Numbered from the stretch's first letter, positions 25,876 through 34,887 are shown. The stretch: DNA of 47,099 bases from an uncultured Actinomycetes bacterium (GCA_900314875.1 OMWX01000003.1:1-47099); one strand, 5' to 3'. Numbers and translations: made by a program. The notes: a model not told the origin generated them from the letters alone.

Positions 25876-27275
25876 TTCAGACCCGCTTTCTTCTGCTGCT
25901 CTTCAAGCGTTTCCTTGTCGTAAGGGTCGGAAACAAAACGCGTGAGAATGCATTCGCCGTGCCCCGGCAGATCTTCTTTAACCGCAAAATCGTTAATCTT
26001 CGAGGCGATCGCGCGCAATCCTTCTTCGCCGTATTCGATTACTTCTACCGGCTTCATAAACGTGTGAACTCCCAAACCCGCATTGAATCGCGCGGTTCCG
26101 CCCGTGGGCAGAACGTGATTCGAACCTGACATGTAGTCTCCCAGAGGAACCGGCGAGTAGGGTCCTGCAAAAATCGCGCCGGCATTGTGAATGCGCCTGA
26201 CGATTTGCTCAAAGTTTTCAGCCTGAATTTCCAAGTGTTCCGCAGCATATGCGTCGGCAACGCGAATCGACTCTTCAATGCCGTCGGTAAGCACGATTGC
26301 AGACTGGCTTCCCGAAAGAGACACGAAAATGCGTTCGCTGTGTTTTGTGCGCGGAACGCGTTTTGCAAGTTCGCAACGAACCTCTTGAGCGATTTTCTCG
26401 CTGTCGGTTATGAGAACGGAACCGGCCAGCTCATCGTGCTCGGCTTGTCCGATAAGGTCTGCTGCAAGATATGAAGGGTTTGCGCTTTTATCAGCGATTA
26501 TTCCGATTTCGGTAGGTCCTGCTTCCGCGTCGATTCCCACGGTTCCGGAAACCATATGTTTTGCGGTTGCCACGAAAATATTCCCCGGTCCTGTGATTTT
26601 GTCGACAGGCTCGCAGAGAATCTGCCCGTCCTGCGGTTCGCTTCCCGCCGCGCCGTATGCAAACATGGCAATCGCCTGTGCTCCCCCAACCGCATAAACT
26701 TCGTCGACGCCCAAAATCGCACATGTTGCCAAAATCGTTTTATCAGGCAGTCCGTCGGGATTGCTGCGACTGGGAGGAGTTGCAATCGCAAGAGATTCGA
26801 CTCCCGCAGTCTGAGCCGGAACCGCATTCATAATCACGGAACTGGGATATACTGCCTTGCCTCCGGGCACATAAAGTCCTACCCGCTGAACCGGAATCCA
26901 CCGCTGAGACACTCTGGCTCCCGATGCGAGATCGGTGTGAAAATCCTGAGGAATCTGCGATTTGCTCACCGCTCTGCATCGGCGCACAGACTCTTCAATC
27001 GCCTCGCGCACTCGCGGTTCCAGCTGCCGCAGAGCTTCTTCAATCGCCTGCCTGGGAACGCGCAGGTTTTCGGGACGCACTGCGTCAAATTTTTCCGAAA
27101 AATCACGCAAAGCCGCAGCGCCGCGATTCTTCACGTCTTCCAAAACCGGTCCTACCAGCTCTGTTGCTTTTTCCACGCTCATCTGCGCGCGCGGCATAGC
27201 TTCGAGCAGCTGTGCGCGAGAAAGCTTTTTTCCGCGCAAATCAATAATACGGATAATGTCATTGCTCATATTCAT
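25872..27275 (-). CDS. hisD: Histidinol dehydrogenase
   Basis: HisD oxidises histidinol to histidine in two NAD-dependent steps with zinc. The 467 residues include the VGLYVPGGKAVYPSSVIMNA signature, GPGNIFVATAK, the GPTEIGIIAD segment, QAEHDELAGS zinc-binding Gln and His, and the C-terminal HGEC motif (LPGHGECILTRF). GGGAG lies five bases before the ATG. It is the first gene of the histidine row, with 143 bases between it and dnaE that should contain the promoter, though no clear promoter was recognised. Confidence 0.97.
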   Translation of the reverse strand: MNMSNDIIRIIDLRGKKLSRAQLLEAMPRAQMSVEKATELVGPVLEDVKNRGAAALRDFSEKFDAVRPENLRVPRQAIEEALRQLEPRVREAIEESVRRCRAVSKSQIPQDFHTDLASGARVSQRWIPVQRVGLYVPGGKAVYPSSVIMNAVPAQTAGVESLAIATPPSRSNPDGLPDKTILATCAILGVDEVYAVGGAQAIAMFAYGAAGSEPQDGQILCEPVDKITGPGNIFVATAKHMVSGTVGIDAEAGPTEIGIIADKSANPSYLAADLIGQAEHDELAGSVLITDSEKIAQEVRCELAKRVPRTKHSERIFVSLSGSQSAIVLTDGIEESIRVADAYAAEHLEIQAENFEQIVRRIHNAGAIFAGPYSPVPLGDYMSGSNHVLPTGGTARFNAGLGVHTFMKPVEVIEYGEEGLRAIASKINDFAVKEDLPGHGECILTRFVSDPYDKETLEEQQKKAGLK

Positions 27276-27374
27276 CGCAGCTCCCGACTCTGTCTGTTTT
27301 GTTCAGCCAACATATCTACTATCTAATGTACTCCGGTCTGCATACCTTTGACGCGGCCGAATCGCGAAAGAATT

Positions 27375-27392
27375 TTGTCTGCATTCAGACAA
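27375..27392 (-). terminator. Small hairpin downstream of dnaE
   Basis: TTGTCTG (27375-27381) and CAGACAA (27386-27392) form a seven-base stem with a four-base loop shortly after the dnaE stop. No strong U-run follows on the minus strand, so a weak terminator or a pause site is the most that can be said. Confidence 0.35.
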
Positions 27393-27418
27393 GACATCCC
27401 GTCTTTCCGCAAAACATA

Positions 27419-30400
27419 TTATCCTCTCGCAAGACATCCTGGCCCGAACAAAGCTTTAAGCTCACCGAAAAGAGAAGCATCTCTTTTGACTCTGAACTCA
27501 TCGGCAAAAACAAGCCCGTCGCACGACCCGTCCGCATGAGATACGGCCATGCGCATCTGCGACACGCCAGGATGCCCTTTTATTATTTCGCTTAAAGCAT
27601 TCAGTCGCTCTTCATTCAGCCGCGATTCGGGAACGTATATGATGACCGGAAGTTCGTCAGCCGCGTCCGCTTCGATTATGCTCATTTCTCTTGCGTTAAT
27701 CGAAATGCCCTCGTCGCGAGCATCGACATTCCCTCGAATCGCAGCTATTTTATCCAGCTGAAGCATTTCGCCGTAAGTCTGATATGAACGCGAGAAAAAC
27801 GTGCACTGAATCGAGCTGTCCAAATCCTCAATCGTAACTCTCGCCCAAGGATTGCCGTTTTTCGAAATTTTTCTTTCCACTCCGGTTATAAGCCCCGCAA
27901 CCGTAACCTGCCGCCTGTCCGAATAAGAAGAGGAAGAGGGCAATGAAGAAGAATAAGAAGCGATAAGCTGCGCGACAGACATATCTCTTTTGTCGGCCAA
28001 AATCGAGGCCATGCCGCTTAACGGATGGTCGGACACGTAAAGCCCGAGCATTTCGCGCTCAAATTTGAGCTTCGTCTGCTTGTCCCACTCCTCCAGATCC
28101 GGAACGGAAATAAGCGCATCTCCTAAAGCATTCGCGCTGCTGGCCGCCTCGTCTTTCTCCTCCAAACCGGCAAAAAGGTCAAACTGTCCCTCGGCTTCCT
28201 TCCTTTTGACCGGAACAATCTGAGAGACCGCAGACTCGTGGATCGCAAAAAGCGCCCGCCTGTTCGGGTCAATCGAGTCAAACGCGCCGCCTTTTATAAG
28301 CGATTCGATTGTTCTTTTATTCAAAGTATTAACCGAAACGCGCGTAATGAAATCAACAAATCCGTCAAATTTGCCTTTCGGACCGGTCCGCTGTTCGACA
28401 ATGTCGGCCACAACCTTGTCTCCCACGTTTCGTATCGCGCCCAGACCGAAACGGACAATATCGCCCACAGCAGAATATTCAAGCTGAGACTCGTTTATGT
28501 CCGGCGGCAAAACCTGAATCCCCATTCGCCTGGCCTCGCCCAGATAAAGCGCTGTTTTATCCTTGTTCGAACGCTCATTTTGCAAAAGCGCGGCCATAAA
28601 TTCGACGGGATAATGCGCTTTCAGATACGCGGTCCAATACGAAATAAGCCCGTAACACGCCGAATGAGCCTTGTTGAAAGCGTATCCGGAAAACGGAACA
28701 AGCACATCCCAAACCGCCTGAGCCGCTTCGGTCGAATATCCGTGCTGCTGCATTCCCTCAAAAAACGGAATTTTCTCTTTCGCAAGCACTTCCGGCTTTT
28801 TCTTTCCCATGGCTCGGCGCAGAACATCAGCTTTTCCAAGCGAATAACCGGCCAAAATTCGCGCTGCGGACTGAACCTGCTCCTGATAAACGATAAGACC
28901 GAAAGTCTCGTCCAAAACTTCTTTAAGAGGCTCTTCCACTTCAGGATGAATAGGAATGTTTTTTTGCAGCCCGTTTTTTCGTTTCGCATAATTCGTGTGC
29001 GAATTCATATCCATAGGACCGGGACGATAAAGCGCAATCAAAGCGGATATATCGTTAAAATTATCAGGTTTGAGCATTCGCAGAAGAGATCTCATGCCGT
29101 CAGAATCAAGCTGAAAAACGCCGAGAGTGTCTCCGCGAGAAAGCAGCTCATATGTTTTGCGGTCGTCAAGCGGCACGGATTCGATATTGATTTTGTCTCC
29201 CCTGTTCCGCTCGACATTTCGTATCGCATCTCTGATAACCGTCAGATTGGACAGCCCCAGAAAATCCATTTTCACAAGACCGAGAGTCTCGCAGGTATGA
29301 TACTCGAATGTCGTAGTCACCGTGCCGTCGGTGCGCTCCAAAAGCGGAGAAGTATCCGTAATCGGCTGCGACCCCATGATGGTAGCGCACGCATGAACGC
29401 CGGTCTGCCTTATAAGCCCTTCAATACCCTTGGCTTCGTCGGTAATGCGTCGAACGTCGATATCAGATTCATAAAGTTCGCGAAACTCGCGCGCTTCGGC
29501 ATATTTTTTGCTCGTCTCGTCAAACATTTCCGAAATGCTGGGATCTTTGCCGTTTTTCACGGGAGGCAAAGCTTTGGTCACGCGCTCGCCGGTAGAAAAG
29601 TCGTACCCCATGATTCGCGCGGAATCCTTAAGAGCCTGCTTGGTTTTAATCGTGCCGTATGTCACGCATTGCGCAACTTTGTCGCTTCCGTATTTTTTCG
29701 ATACATAATCAAGCACGTCCGCCCTGCCGTCAGGGTCAAAATCCACATCGATATCGGGAAGCGAGACTCGCTCGGGATTCAAAAATCGCTCAAAAATCAG
29801 ACCGTGCTGCAGCGGGTCAAGCTCGGTAATTCCCATCGCATAAGCCACAATCGCGCCGGCAGCCGAACCTCGTCCGGGACCTACCATGACTCCGTGCCGT
29901 TTCGCCCAGTTAATATAGTCGGCCACGACAAGGAAGTATCCGCAAAACTGCATTTGGCAGATTACTCCGCACTCGTAGTCGGCCTGTTTTGCGACATCGG
30001 CGGGAATGCCCTTGGGATATCTGCGCTCCAAACCTTCCCATACTTTGCGCAAAAACAGGCTTGTTTCGTCCCAGCCCTCGGGACAATCGAACGACGGCAT
30101 AAATGCGCCGTCTTCATGATCGTCGAATATAACGTTGCAGCGTTCGGCGATTCGCAAAGTATTGTCGCAGGCCTGGGGAAACTCTTTGAAAAGAGCCCTC
30201 ATTTCGTCGGATGTTTTCAGATAATATCCGGAACCGTCAAATTTGAATCTGTTCGGGTCGTCAAGCTTCGAGCCGGAATTAATGCACAGCATCGCATCCT
30301 GAGCCGCCGCCCCTTCTGCCGTAACATAATGCGAATCGTTGGTAACGACCAGCGGAGCTCCGATTTTGTCCGCAATCTCAAGCAGCTGCCTGCGAACTTT

Positions 30401-31009
30401 CTTCTCAATGTTCAAGCCGTGATCCATCAGCTCGATAAAGTAGTTGTCTTTGCCGAAAATATCCTGATGTTCCCCGGCCGCCCGCAAAGCTTCGTCATAT
30501 TGCCCCAGACGCAGGCGCGTCTGCACGATTCCTGACGGACAGCCGGAGGTCGCTATAACGCCTTTCGAATGCCTGTTGAGAACATCGCGATCCATTCGCG
30601 GCCATTTTCCGGCTCGTCCTTCAAGATTTGCAATAGAGCTGGCTTTTATAAGATTTGTAAGCCCTTCGTCGTTTTCTGCCCAAAGCGTCGTATGCGTTAT
30701 CGCGCCGCCGCCGGAAACGTCGTCGGAACGCTGCTCTGCGGTGCCCCATCTGATTTTGGTTTTGTCGCCTCGCGCGGTTTCGGGAGTTTCGTATGCTTCA
30801 ATTCCGATAATCGGCTTGATTCCGGCAGACACGGCCGCGCTCCACATTTCATACGCTCCGTGCATGTTTCCGTGGTCTGTTATTCCCACGGCAGGCTGTC
30901 CGATTCTTGCCACATGTTCGACCAGTTCGCTGATTTTTGCGGCGCCGTCGAGAATCGAATAATGCGTATGTACGTGAAGATTGACGAAATTGTCCGCTGA
31001 GCTGCTCAT
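27419..31009 (-). CDS. dnaE: DNA polymerase III alpha subunit
   Basis: The 1196-residue replicative polymerase subunit. An N-terminal PHP domain (FVNLHVHTHYSILDGA, GITDHGNMHGAYE) is followed by the polymerase core with GPGRGSAAGAIVAYAMGI, the catalytic LPDIDVDFDPDGR, GVHACATIMG and the fingers AHSACYGLISYWTAYLK, then the helix-hairpin-helix region and an OB-fold (VTVAGLITGVERKISKNGNP) near residue 1040. GAGGA precedes the ATG. The length is normal for actinobacterial DnaE1. Upstream rluD ends 48 bases away. Confidence 0.97.
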   Translation of the reverse strand: MSSSADNFVNLHVHTHYSILDGAAKISELVEHVARIGQPAVGITDHGNMHGAYEMWSAAVSAGIKPIIGIEAYETPETARGDKTKIRWGTAEQRSDDVSGGGAITHTTLWAENDEGLTNLIKASSIANLEGRAGKWPRMDRDVLNRHSKGVIATSGCPSGIVQTRLRLGQYDEALRAAGEHQDIFGKDNYFIELMDHGLNIEKKVRRQLLEIADKIGAPLVVTNDSHYVTAEGAAAQDAMLCINSGSKLDDPNRFKFDGSGYYLKTSDEMRALFKEFPQACDNTLRIAERCNVIFDDHEDGAFMPSFDCPEGWDETSLFLRKVWEGLERRYPKGIPADVAKQADYECGVICQMQFCGYFLVVADYINWAKRHGVMVGPGRGSAAGAIVAYAMGITELDPLQHGLIFERFLNPERVSLPDIDVDFDPDGRADVLDYVSKKYGSDKVAQCVTYGTIKTKQALKDSARIMGYDFSTGERVTKALPPVKNGKDPSISEMFDETSKKYAEAREFRELYESDIDVRRITDEAKGIEGLIRQTGVHACATIMGSQPITDTSPLLERTDGTVTTTFEYHTCETLGLVKMDFLGLSNLTVIRDAIRNVERNRGDKINIESVPLDDRKTYELLSRGDTLGVFQLDSDGMRSLLRMLKPDNFNDISALIALYRPGPMDMNSHTNYAKRKNGLQKNIPIHPEVEEPLKEVLDETFGLIVYQEQVQSAARILAGYSLGKADVLRRAMGKKKPEVLAKEKIPFFEGMQQHGYSTEAAQAVWDVLVPFSGYAFNKAHSACYGLISYWTAYLKAHYPVEFMAALLQNERSNKDKTALYLGEARRMGIQVLPPDINESQLEYSAVGDIVRFGLGAIRNVGDKVVADIVEQRTGPKGKFDGFVDFITRVSVNTLNKRTIESLIKGGAFDSIDPNRRALFAIHESAVSQIVPVKRKEAEGQFDLFAGLEEKDEAASSANALGDALISVPDLEEWDKQTKLKFEREMLGLYVSDHPLSGMASILADKRDMSVAQLIASYSSSLPSSSSYSDRRQVTVAGLITGVERKISKNGNPWARVTIEDLDSSIQCTFFSRSYQTYGEMLQLDKIAAIRGNVDARDEGISINAREMSIIEADAADELPVIIYVPESRLNEERLNALSEIIKGHPGVSQMRMAVSHADGSCDGLVFADEFRVKRDASLFGELKALFGPGCLARG

Positions 31010-31040
31010 ATCCTCTACTTTACATGCAGTCGGGGAACAT

Positions 31041-31064
31041 TGATTTTAACGCTGATTTTAACGC
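31041..31064. repeat. 12-bp tandem duplication across the rluD stop codon
   Basis: TGATTTTAACGC is repeated perfectly at 31041-31052 and 31053-31064. The second copy contains the rluD stop codon, so one copy lies in the 3' untranslated part. Confidence 0.85.
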
Positions 31065-31984
31065 TGAATTTCGCGTTTTCCCCGCAGAATATTCAGCGCG
31101 CAGCTTAAATCTTCGGGATACTCGCATGACACATTGACGATTTTCCCCGTGCGAGGATGAACGAATGAAAGACTCGTCGAGTGAAGCCATTGGCGGCTCA
31201 AGCCCAATCGCGCAGACATTTGCGGATTTGCGCCGTACATCGAGTCTCCGGCAAGCGGATGGCTTATCGATGAAAAATGAACGCGAATCTGGTGAGTGCG
31301 CCCGGTTTCTAAGTTCACAGATGCCAGCGTAGCTTCCCCGAAACGTTCCAAAACATCCCAGTGAGTCACGGACGGCTTTCCGTCTTCTATAACGGCAAAA
31401 CGAAAATCGCTTACTCTGTCCCGTCCTATGGGCGCTTCGATTGTGGCCTTGTCCTGTGCCAGGTTTCCCTGAGTTACCGCATGATAAATTTTTGTCACTT
31501 CATGCTGCGAAAACTGTCTGCGCATTTCGCGATAGGCCAGATCGGATTTGCATACGAGCATAAGCCCTGAAGTGCCCACATCCAGCCGGCTTACTATTCC
31601 CTGTCGCCCGACAGCTCCGCAGTCGCTTATTTTCACTCCGCGGGCCAGAAGAGTTCCCAAAACAGTAGGTCCTTCCCAGCCGTTTGACGCGTGAGCAGCA
31701 ACTCCTGCCGGCTTGTCAACCACGATAATGTCGTCGTCCTCGTAAACGGTTTTCAAAAGCTTGGAAACCGGTTCGCGCTTTTCTTTTCTTTCTTCCAAAG
31801 AAAGTTCGATGATGTCGTTCGCCGCAAGCCTGCATGACTTGTCTGTTTCTTTTCCGAGTATTTTCACTTGTCTGCCGTCTATAAGAGACGCCGCTTTAGA
31901 ACGGGATATTCCCATCATTTTCGACAGTCCGGCATCAAAACGCTGCCCGATAAGCATGTCGGGTACCGGAAGAAGATCAGGCAT
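31058..31984 (-). CDS. rluD: 23S rRNA pseudouridine synthase, RluD family
   Basis: The 308-residue enzyme has an N-terminal S4 RNA-binding domain (LSKMMGISRSKAASLIDGRQV) and the RluA-family catalytic core with VVDKPAGVAAHASNG and the active-site GIVSRLDVGTSGLMLV, where Asp attacks the uridine. It ends with TGRTHQIRVHF and PLAGDSMYG, typical of RluD. I chose the ATG at 31984 (MPDLLPVPD) since the family starts there; the frame stays open back to 32116 with a Lys/Ala/Gln-rich stretch that looks like non-coding sequence. The target site in rRNA is not determined. Confidence 0.9.
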   Translation of the reverse strand: MPDLLPVPDMLIGQRFDAGLSKMMGISRSKAASLIDGRQVKILGKETDKSCRLAANDIIELSLEERKEKREPVSKLLKTVYEDDDIIVVDKPAGVAAHASNGWEGPTVLGTLLARGVKISDCGAVGRQGIVSRLDVGTSGLMLVCKSDLAYREMRRQFSQHEVTKIYHAVTQGNLAQDKATIEAPIGRDRVSDFRFAVIEDGKPSVTHWDVLERFGEATLASVNLETGRTHQIRVHFSSISHPLAGDSMYGANPQMSARLGLSRQWLHSTSLSFVHPRTGKIVNVSCEYPEDLSCALNILRGKREIQR

Positions 31985-32260
31985 ATTTTTTATACACTCC
32001 GCAGGACAGTTTAATACTCTTTCGTTTTTGTCTGTGTTATATTGTTTTGCTTGTTTTGCTTGTTTTTTAGCCGCAAAGTTTTCAGCTGAACAGTTTTGCG
32101 CAGCTTTTTTGCGCAATTTTTGTTTTGCTCAACTTCATTTTTGCGAGGCTTTTTGCGCAGCTTTAGTTTTTGCCGCCCCGTATGGTTGCGAACTATTTTG
32201 TGCTTTCAAGCGTTCGCAACGGTTTTCCCTCTCAGCATTTCTCCTGCCGGTGTTTTGCTT
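31985..32260. other. lspA-rluD spacer rich in TTTTGC motifs
   Basis: This 276-base gap carries many TTTTGC and TTGC words, including the tandem TTGTTTTGC at 32042-32050 and 32051-32059. Plus- and minus-strand frames here give low-complexity translations and are not taken as genes. No terminator with a U-run was recognised. Confidence 0.5.
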
Positions 32261-32794
32261 CTAAGCGTTTTCCCCGCAAGATTTTTCCTTGTCAGAATTT
32301 TCGCTAAAAGGCACTGAAAAACAGAACATGCACAGCATTGCTGCGGCCGCGCATACTATTTCGATGTCCGCGACATTTCCCACTGACCAGCCGTAGTTTA
32401 TGAAATCCGTTACCGGACCGTCTAAAAAACCGTCAGCGTAAATAATTCTGTCAGTCAGATTTCCCACGGTTCCGGCAAATGCTGCGCTTAATGCTGTCAG
32501 ATACGGCAGCGATGTTGTTTTAAACGCAAAATAAGCCAAAACAAAGCTTGAAATCACAGCTGTCACAGATATGACAGCCGTGGAATTCGATCCTATCGAC
32601 AAAGAAGCGCCGTGGTTTCGAACAAGTTCAAAAGAAAGAAATTTGCCGAAAACCGGGACTTTTCTGCCGTTTTGCAGTTCGTTCATCGCATATATTTTTG
32701 TGATTCTGTCCGCAAAATACGCGACGAGAGTTACCAACGCAAAAACGGCCACACGAATGTATGGCCGTTTCGCTGTTTGTTTATCGGATGTCAT
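32261..32794 (-). CDS. lspA: Lipoprotein signal peptidase (signal peptidase II)
   Basis: LspA removes signal peptides from lipidated prolipoproteins such as OppA. The 177-residue protein has four membrane segments; the start segment VAVFALVTLVAYFADRITKIYA, the VRNHGASLS motif, the catalytic Asp pair in GNLTDRIIYADGF and SVGNVADIEIV are visible. The tail ends with a short charged cytoplasmic stretch. Its ATG overlaps the divIVA stop by 14 bases. Confidence 0.95.
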   Translation of the reverse strand: MTSDKQTAKRPYIRVAVFALVTLVAYFADRITKIYAMNELQNGRKVPVFGKFLSFELVRNHGASLSIGSNSTAVISVTAVISSFVLAYFAFKTTSLPYLTALSAAFAGTVGNLTDRIIYADGFLDGPVTDFINYGWSVGNVADIEIVCAAAAMLCMFCFSVPFSENSDKEKSCGENA

Positions 32795-34235
32795 TTACCG
32801 AATACTTCTCCGGTCCGTTGCCGTTGCTGCTCATAGTGTCATAGTTGTTTACGTCTGACACTTGAGTCGACAGCTTGCTGAGGAACTCAGTAAGACGGCT
32901 TCTGTACTCGCTCTCGAACTGCTTCAGACCCTCAATATTGCCTTCAATAATCTTGGAGTCTTTGTAAAGCTTTTCGCGAACTTCGGCCGCATGACGTTCT
33001 GCAGCTTCGCGCGTGCGGCTGTCGTACTCGTCGGCAGCTTTGCGAGTCTGCTGATCGTAACGTTCGACTTCGTCATGTACGCGCTTGGAGTATTCGTCAG
33101 CTTCTTTATGAGTCTTCTCAGAGTAGCTGTCCGCGTCGGTTTCAGTATTCTTCGCGTATTCGTCCGCAGAGTTGCGAGTCTGCTGCGAGTATGCTTCAGC
33201 TTCCGCGATAAGCTCTGCGCGCTTCTGCTCGCCCTCTGTGATAAGTGTATTGCGCTGCGATTCACCCTCGGAAACAAGCTGAGCGTTCTTCGCTTTGCCC
33301 TTGTCGACATACTGGTCATGCAGCTGCATGGCAAGAGAAAGCATTGCAGTTGCGCGTTCCGGCTCGGATTCTGCTCCTACGCCGGCGCTCTTGATCTGCG
33401 CAAGAGAACCGGTTTCTGCGCCGGGCTCGACCTTGGAAAGCTGGTCGCGCAATCCCGCTTCGCGTTCCTGGGAAGCTTTCAGCTCATTCTGCAAAGCCGC
33501 ATACTGCTGCTGCAAAGCCTGCAGATTCTGCTGACCCATAGCGAACTGCTGTTTTGCATTTTCTGCTTCCCGCTGTGCGCTTTTAACTGCGTCTTCTGCC
33601 TGCTGAGCGACGTCTGCCGCGCTTGCCTTGTCCGTATCGGCCTTAGCAATCTGCTGCTGCAAAGCTTCAATCTGCTGTCTTGCGGTTTCGGCATCATTTT
33701 GCGCCGCCTGCTGAAGCTGAGCATAACGCTCTGCAAGCTCTTCATACTGCTTCTTCTCGGCTTCAGCCTGCTGAGCGCCTGCCTGAACCTGCTGAGTAAG
33801 AACTTCAATGCGCTGATTGAGCTGAGAGGCAACCTCGTCTCCGGCTGCCGCGCTCTGCTGCGCGATCTGAGCAGACTGCGCAGTAAGCTGATCTACCTGC
33901 TGGTTGAGCTGATCTACCTGCATTTTAAGCTGCTCATTCTGCGAGGTAAGCGCCTGAACTTGTCCCTGATCGACGGGATTCTGTTCTGCTGCAGCGACCT
34001 GTGAACGAAGCTGTTCGTTTTCGGTCGAAAGCTGCGAAATCTTTTCGTTAAGCTGAGCTATTTCCGGTCCGAAAGACTGGGTTGAACCCGACTGCACCGC
34101 CTGCGTGCTCAAAGCTTCAATCGTGCTGGTTACTTCGTCAAGAAAGTCGTCGACCTCCTCCATATCGTAACCCGTTTTGAGATGAACAGTCGGAAAGACG
34201 TGCTCTCTCACGTCATCTGGTGTTAACAGAGCCAT
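32781..34235 (-). CDS. divIVA: DivIVA/Wag31 polar growth and division protein
   Basis: The 484-residue coiled-coil protein marks cell poles and recruits wall synthesis in actinobacteria. The N-terminal membrane-binding domain reads LTPDDVREHVFPTVHLKTGYDMEEVDDFLDEV. A long Gln/Ala-rich coiled coil spans about residues 50-300. It then switches to 11-residue repeats, including seven consecutive units of the type ADEYxxxTxxx at residues 346-422 (listed separately), before a helical end and a disordered tail. AGGAG precedes the ATG. It belongs to ftsZ-sepF-yggT-divIVA-lspA, the standard division row of Gram-positive bacteria. Confidence 0.95.
   Translation of the reverse strand: MALLTPDDVREHVFPTVHLKTGYDMEEVDDFLDEVTSTIEALSTQAVQSGSTQSFGPEIAQLNEKISQLSTENEQLRSQVAAAEQNPVDQGQVQALTSQNEQLKMQVDQLNQQVDQLTAQSAQIAQQSAAAGDEVASQLNQRIEVLTQQVQAGAQQAEAEKKQYEELAERYAQLQQAAQNDAETARQQIEALQQQIAKADTDKASAADVAQQAEDAVKSAQREAENAKQQFAMGQQNLQALQQQYAALQNELKASQEREAGLRDQLSKVEPGAETGSLAQIKSAGVGAESEPERATAMLSLAMQLHDQYVDKGKAKNAQLVSEGESQRNTLITEGEQKRAELIAEAEAYSQQTRNSADEYAKNTETDADSYSEKTHKEADEYSKRVHDEVERYDQQTRKAADEYDSRTREAAERHAAEVREKLYKDSKIIEGNIEGLKQFESEYRSRLTEFLSKLSTQVSDVNNYDTMSSNGNGPEKYSVNDIR
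32970..33284 (-). repeat. Hendecad (11-residue) repeat region in DivIVA
   Basis: Residues 318-339 hold two units of the form AQLVSEGESQR / NTLITEGEQKR; after a six-residue link, seven further units run without gap from 346 to 422: AEAYSQQTRNS, ADEYAKNTETD, ADSYSEKTHKE, ADEYSKRVHDE, VERYDQQTRKA, ADEYDSRTREA, AERHAAEVREK. An 11-residue period is characteristic of weakly right-handed coiled coils, in contrast to the heptads elsewhere in the protein. Confidence 0.85.
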
Positions 34236-34331
34236 ACTTCTCCTGCCTTATTTCAACCGTTCTTTTTTTACAAAACGGCCGCAAATTTCAAAGCTGTTAT
34301 ATGAAGTCTACCATGATGTGCCTATTTTTCG

Positions 34332-34357
34332 TTTCAAAGCGGTCAAATCGCTTGAAA
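34332..34357. promoter_or_regulatory. Inverted repeat between yggT and divIVA
   Basis: TTTCAAAGCG at 34332-34341 and CGCTTGAAA at 34349-34357 form a stem with one bulged base; an overlapping CGGTCA / TGACCG pair allows an alternative fold. There is no U-run. It could be a weak terminator after yggT or an element ahead of divIVA. Confidence 0.3.
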
Positions 34358-34407
34358 TGACCGGATAAAAATTGTCGGCACGCCGCAGTTATCATTCGTG
34401 TTTTTGT

Positions 34408-34686
34408 TTAAAAAATTTTTTCCAGCACGATAAGCGCAAACCAGAGAACCATAAAACTCAAATCAATTTGCACCGCGCCGGCCGGAATAGGTTTTATGTA
34501 TTGCCGCAGCCATCTGAGAGGAGGCTCGGTAAGCGCATAAACAGCCTGCGTGACGGTTGCGAAAATTGAGCCGGGTCTGCGTCTGACAAGCATTATGTAC
34601 CAGTCGGAAATCATGCGCAAAAACAGAATGAACATGTAGGAGTCTATAATCCACTGAAAAATAATATGCAGATACCAAAAAATCAT
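34408..34686 (-). CDS. YggT family membrane protein
   Basis: A 92-residue protein with two YggT-type membrane segments, ending with the second segment. It starts MIFWYLHIIFQWIIDSYMFI, has LRMISDWYI in the first half, then GSIFATVTQAVYALTEPPLR, and LSFMVLWFALIVLEKIF. Genes of this family lie between sepF and divIVA in most Gram-positive division rows, and a role in osmotic tolerance or in division has been suggested. GGTGA precedes the ATG. Confidence 0.92.
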   Translation of the reverse strand: MIFWYLHIIFQWIIDSYMFILFLRMISDWYIMLVRRRPGSIFATVTQAVYALTEPPLRWLRQYIKPIPAGAVQIDLSFMVLWFALIVLEKIF

Positions 34687-34869
34687 CTTTTCACCGAATT
34701 TTCACAGGACAATTCTTACTGCGGGTTTCGCGCTCCGTGTTTTAGGCTGCATGTCTTGAGCCGCAGATTTTAAGCTGCAACTAATGCGTTTCAAATTTTA
34801 TGAGGAAAGTTTTCCGACGCGTTTTAAAACGAGAGCATCGCAGAAGACCGATTTTCGCCGCAATCCTGA

Positions 34870-34887
34870 CTGAACAGTTCTGTTCAG
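34870..34887. promoter_or_regulatory. Perfect inverted repeat over the sepF stop codon
   Basis: CTGAACAG (34870-34877) and CTGTTCAG (34880-34887) are perfect inverses separated by TT and cover the sepF stop at 34884-34886. There is no U-run, so termination is unlikely; a protein-binding palindrome or an mRNA-end stem is possible. Confidence 0.4.

Noticed and set aside
28238..30535. Open plus-strand frame of about 765 codons opposite dnaE
   Set aside because: It lies entirely antisense to a full-length DNA polymerase III gene with all motifs, and its translation is rich in Arg, His and Phe with no family match. It is a frame shadow.
31985..32116. N-terminal extension of RluD by 44 codons
   Set aside because: The stretch is Lys/Ala/Gln-rich, derives from TTTTGC repeats and precedes the usual family start at 31984.
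32862..34004. Open plus-strand frame of about 380 codons opposite divIVA
   Set aside because: It is the antisense of the repetitive coiled-coil sequence; its Leu/Cys/Phe-rich translation is an artefact of Gln/Ala codons.
34870..34887. SOS (LexA) box at the sepF end
   Set aside because: It has GAAC and GTTC half-sites but six bases between them rather than four, and it lies at a gene end, not before a start.
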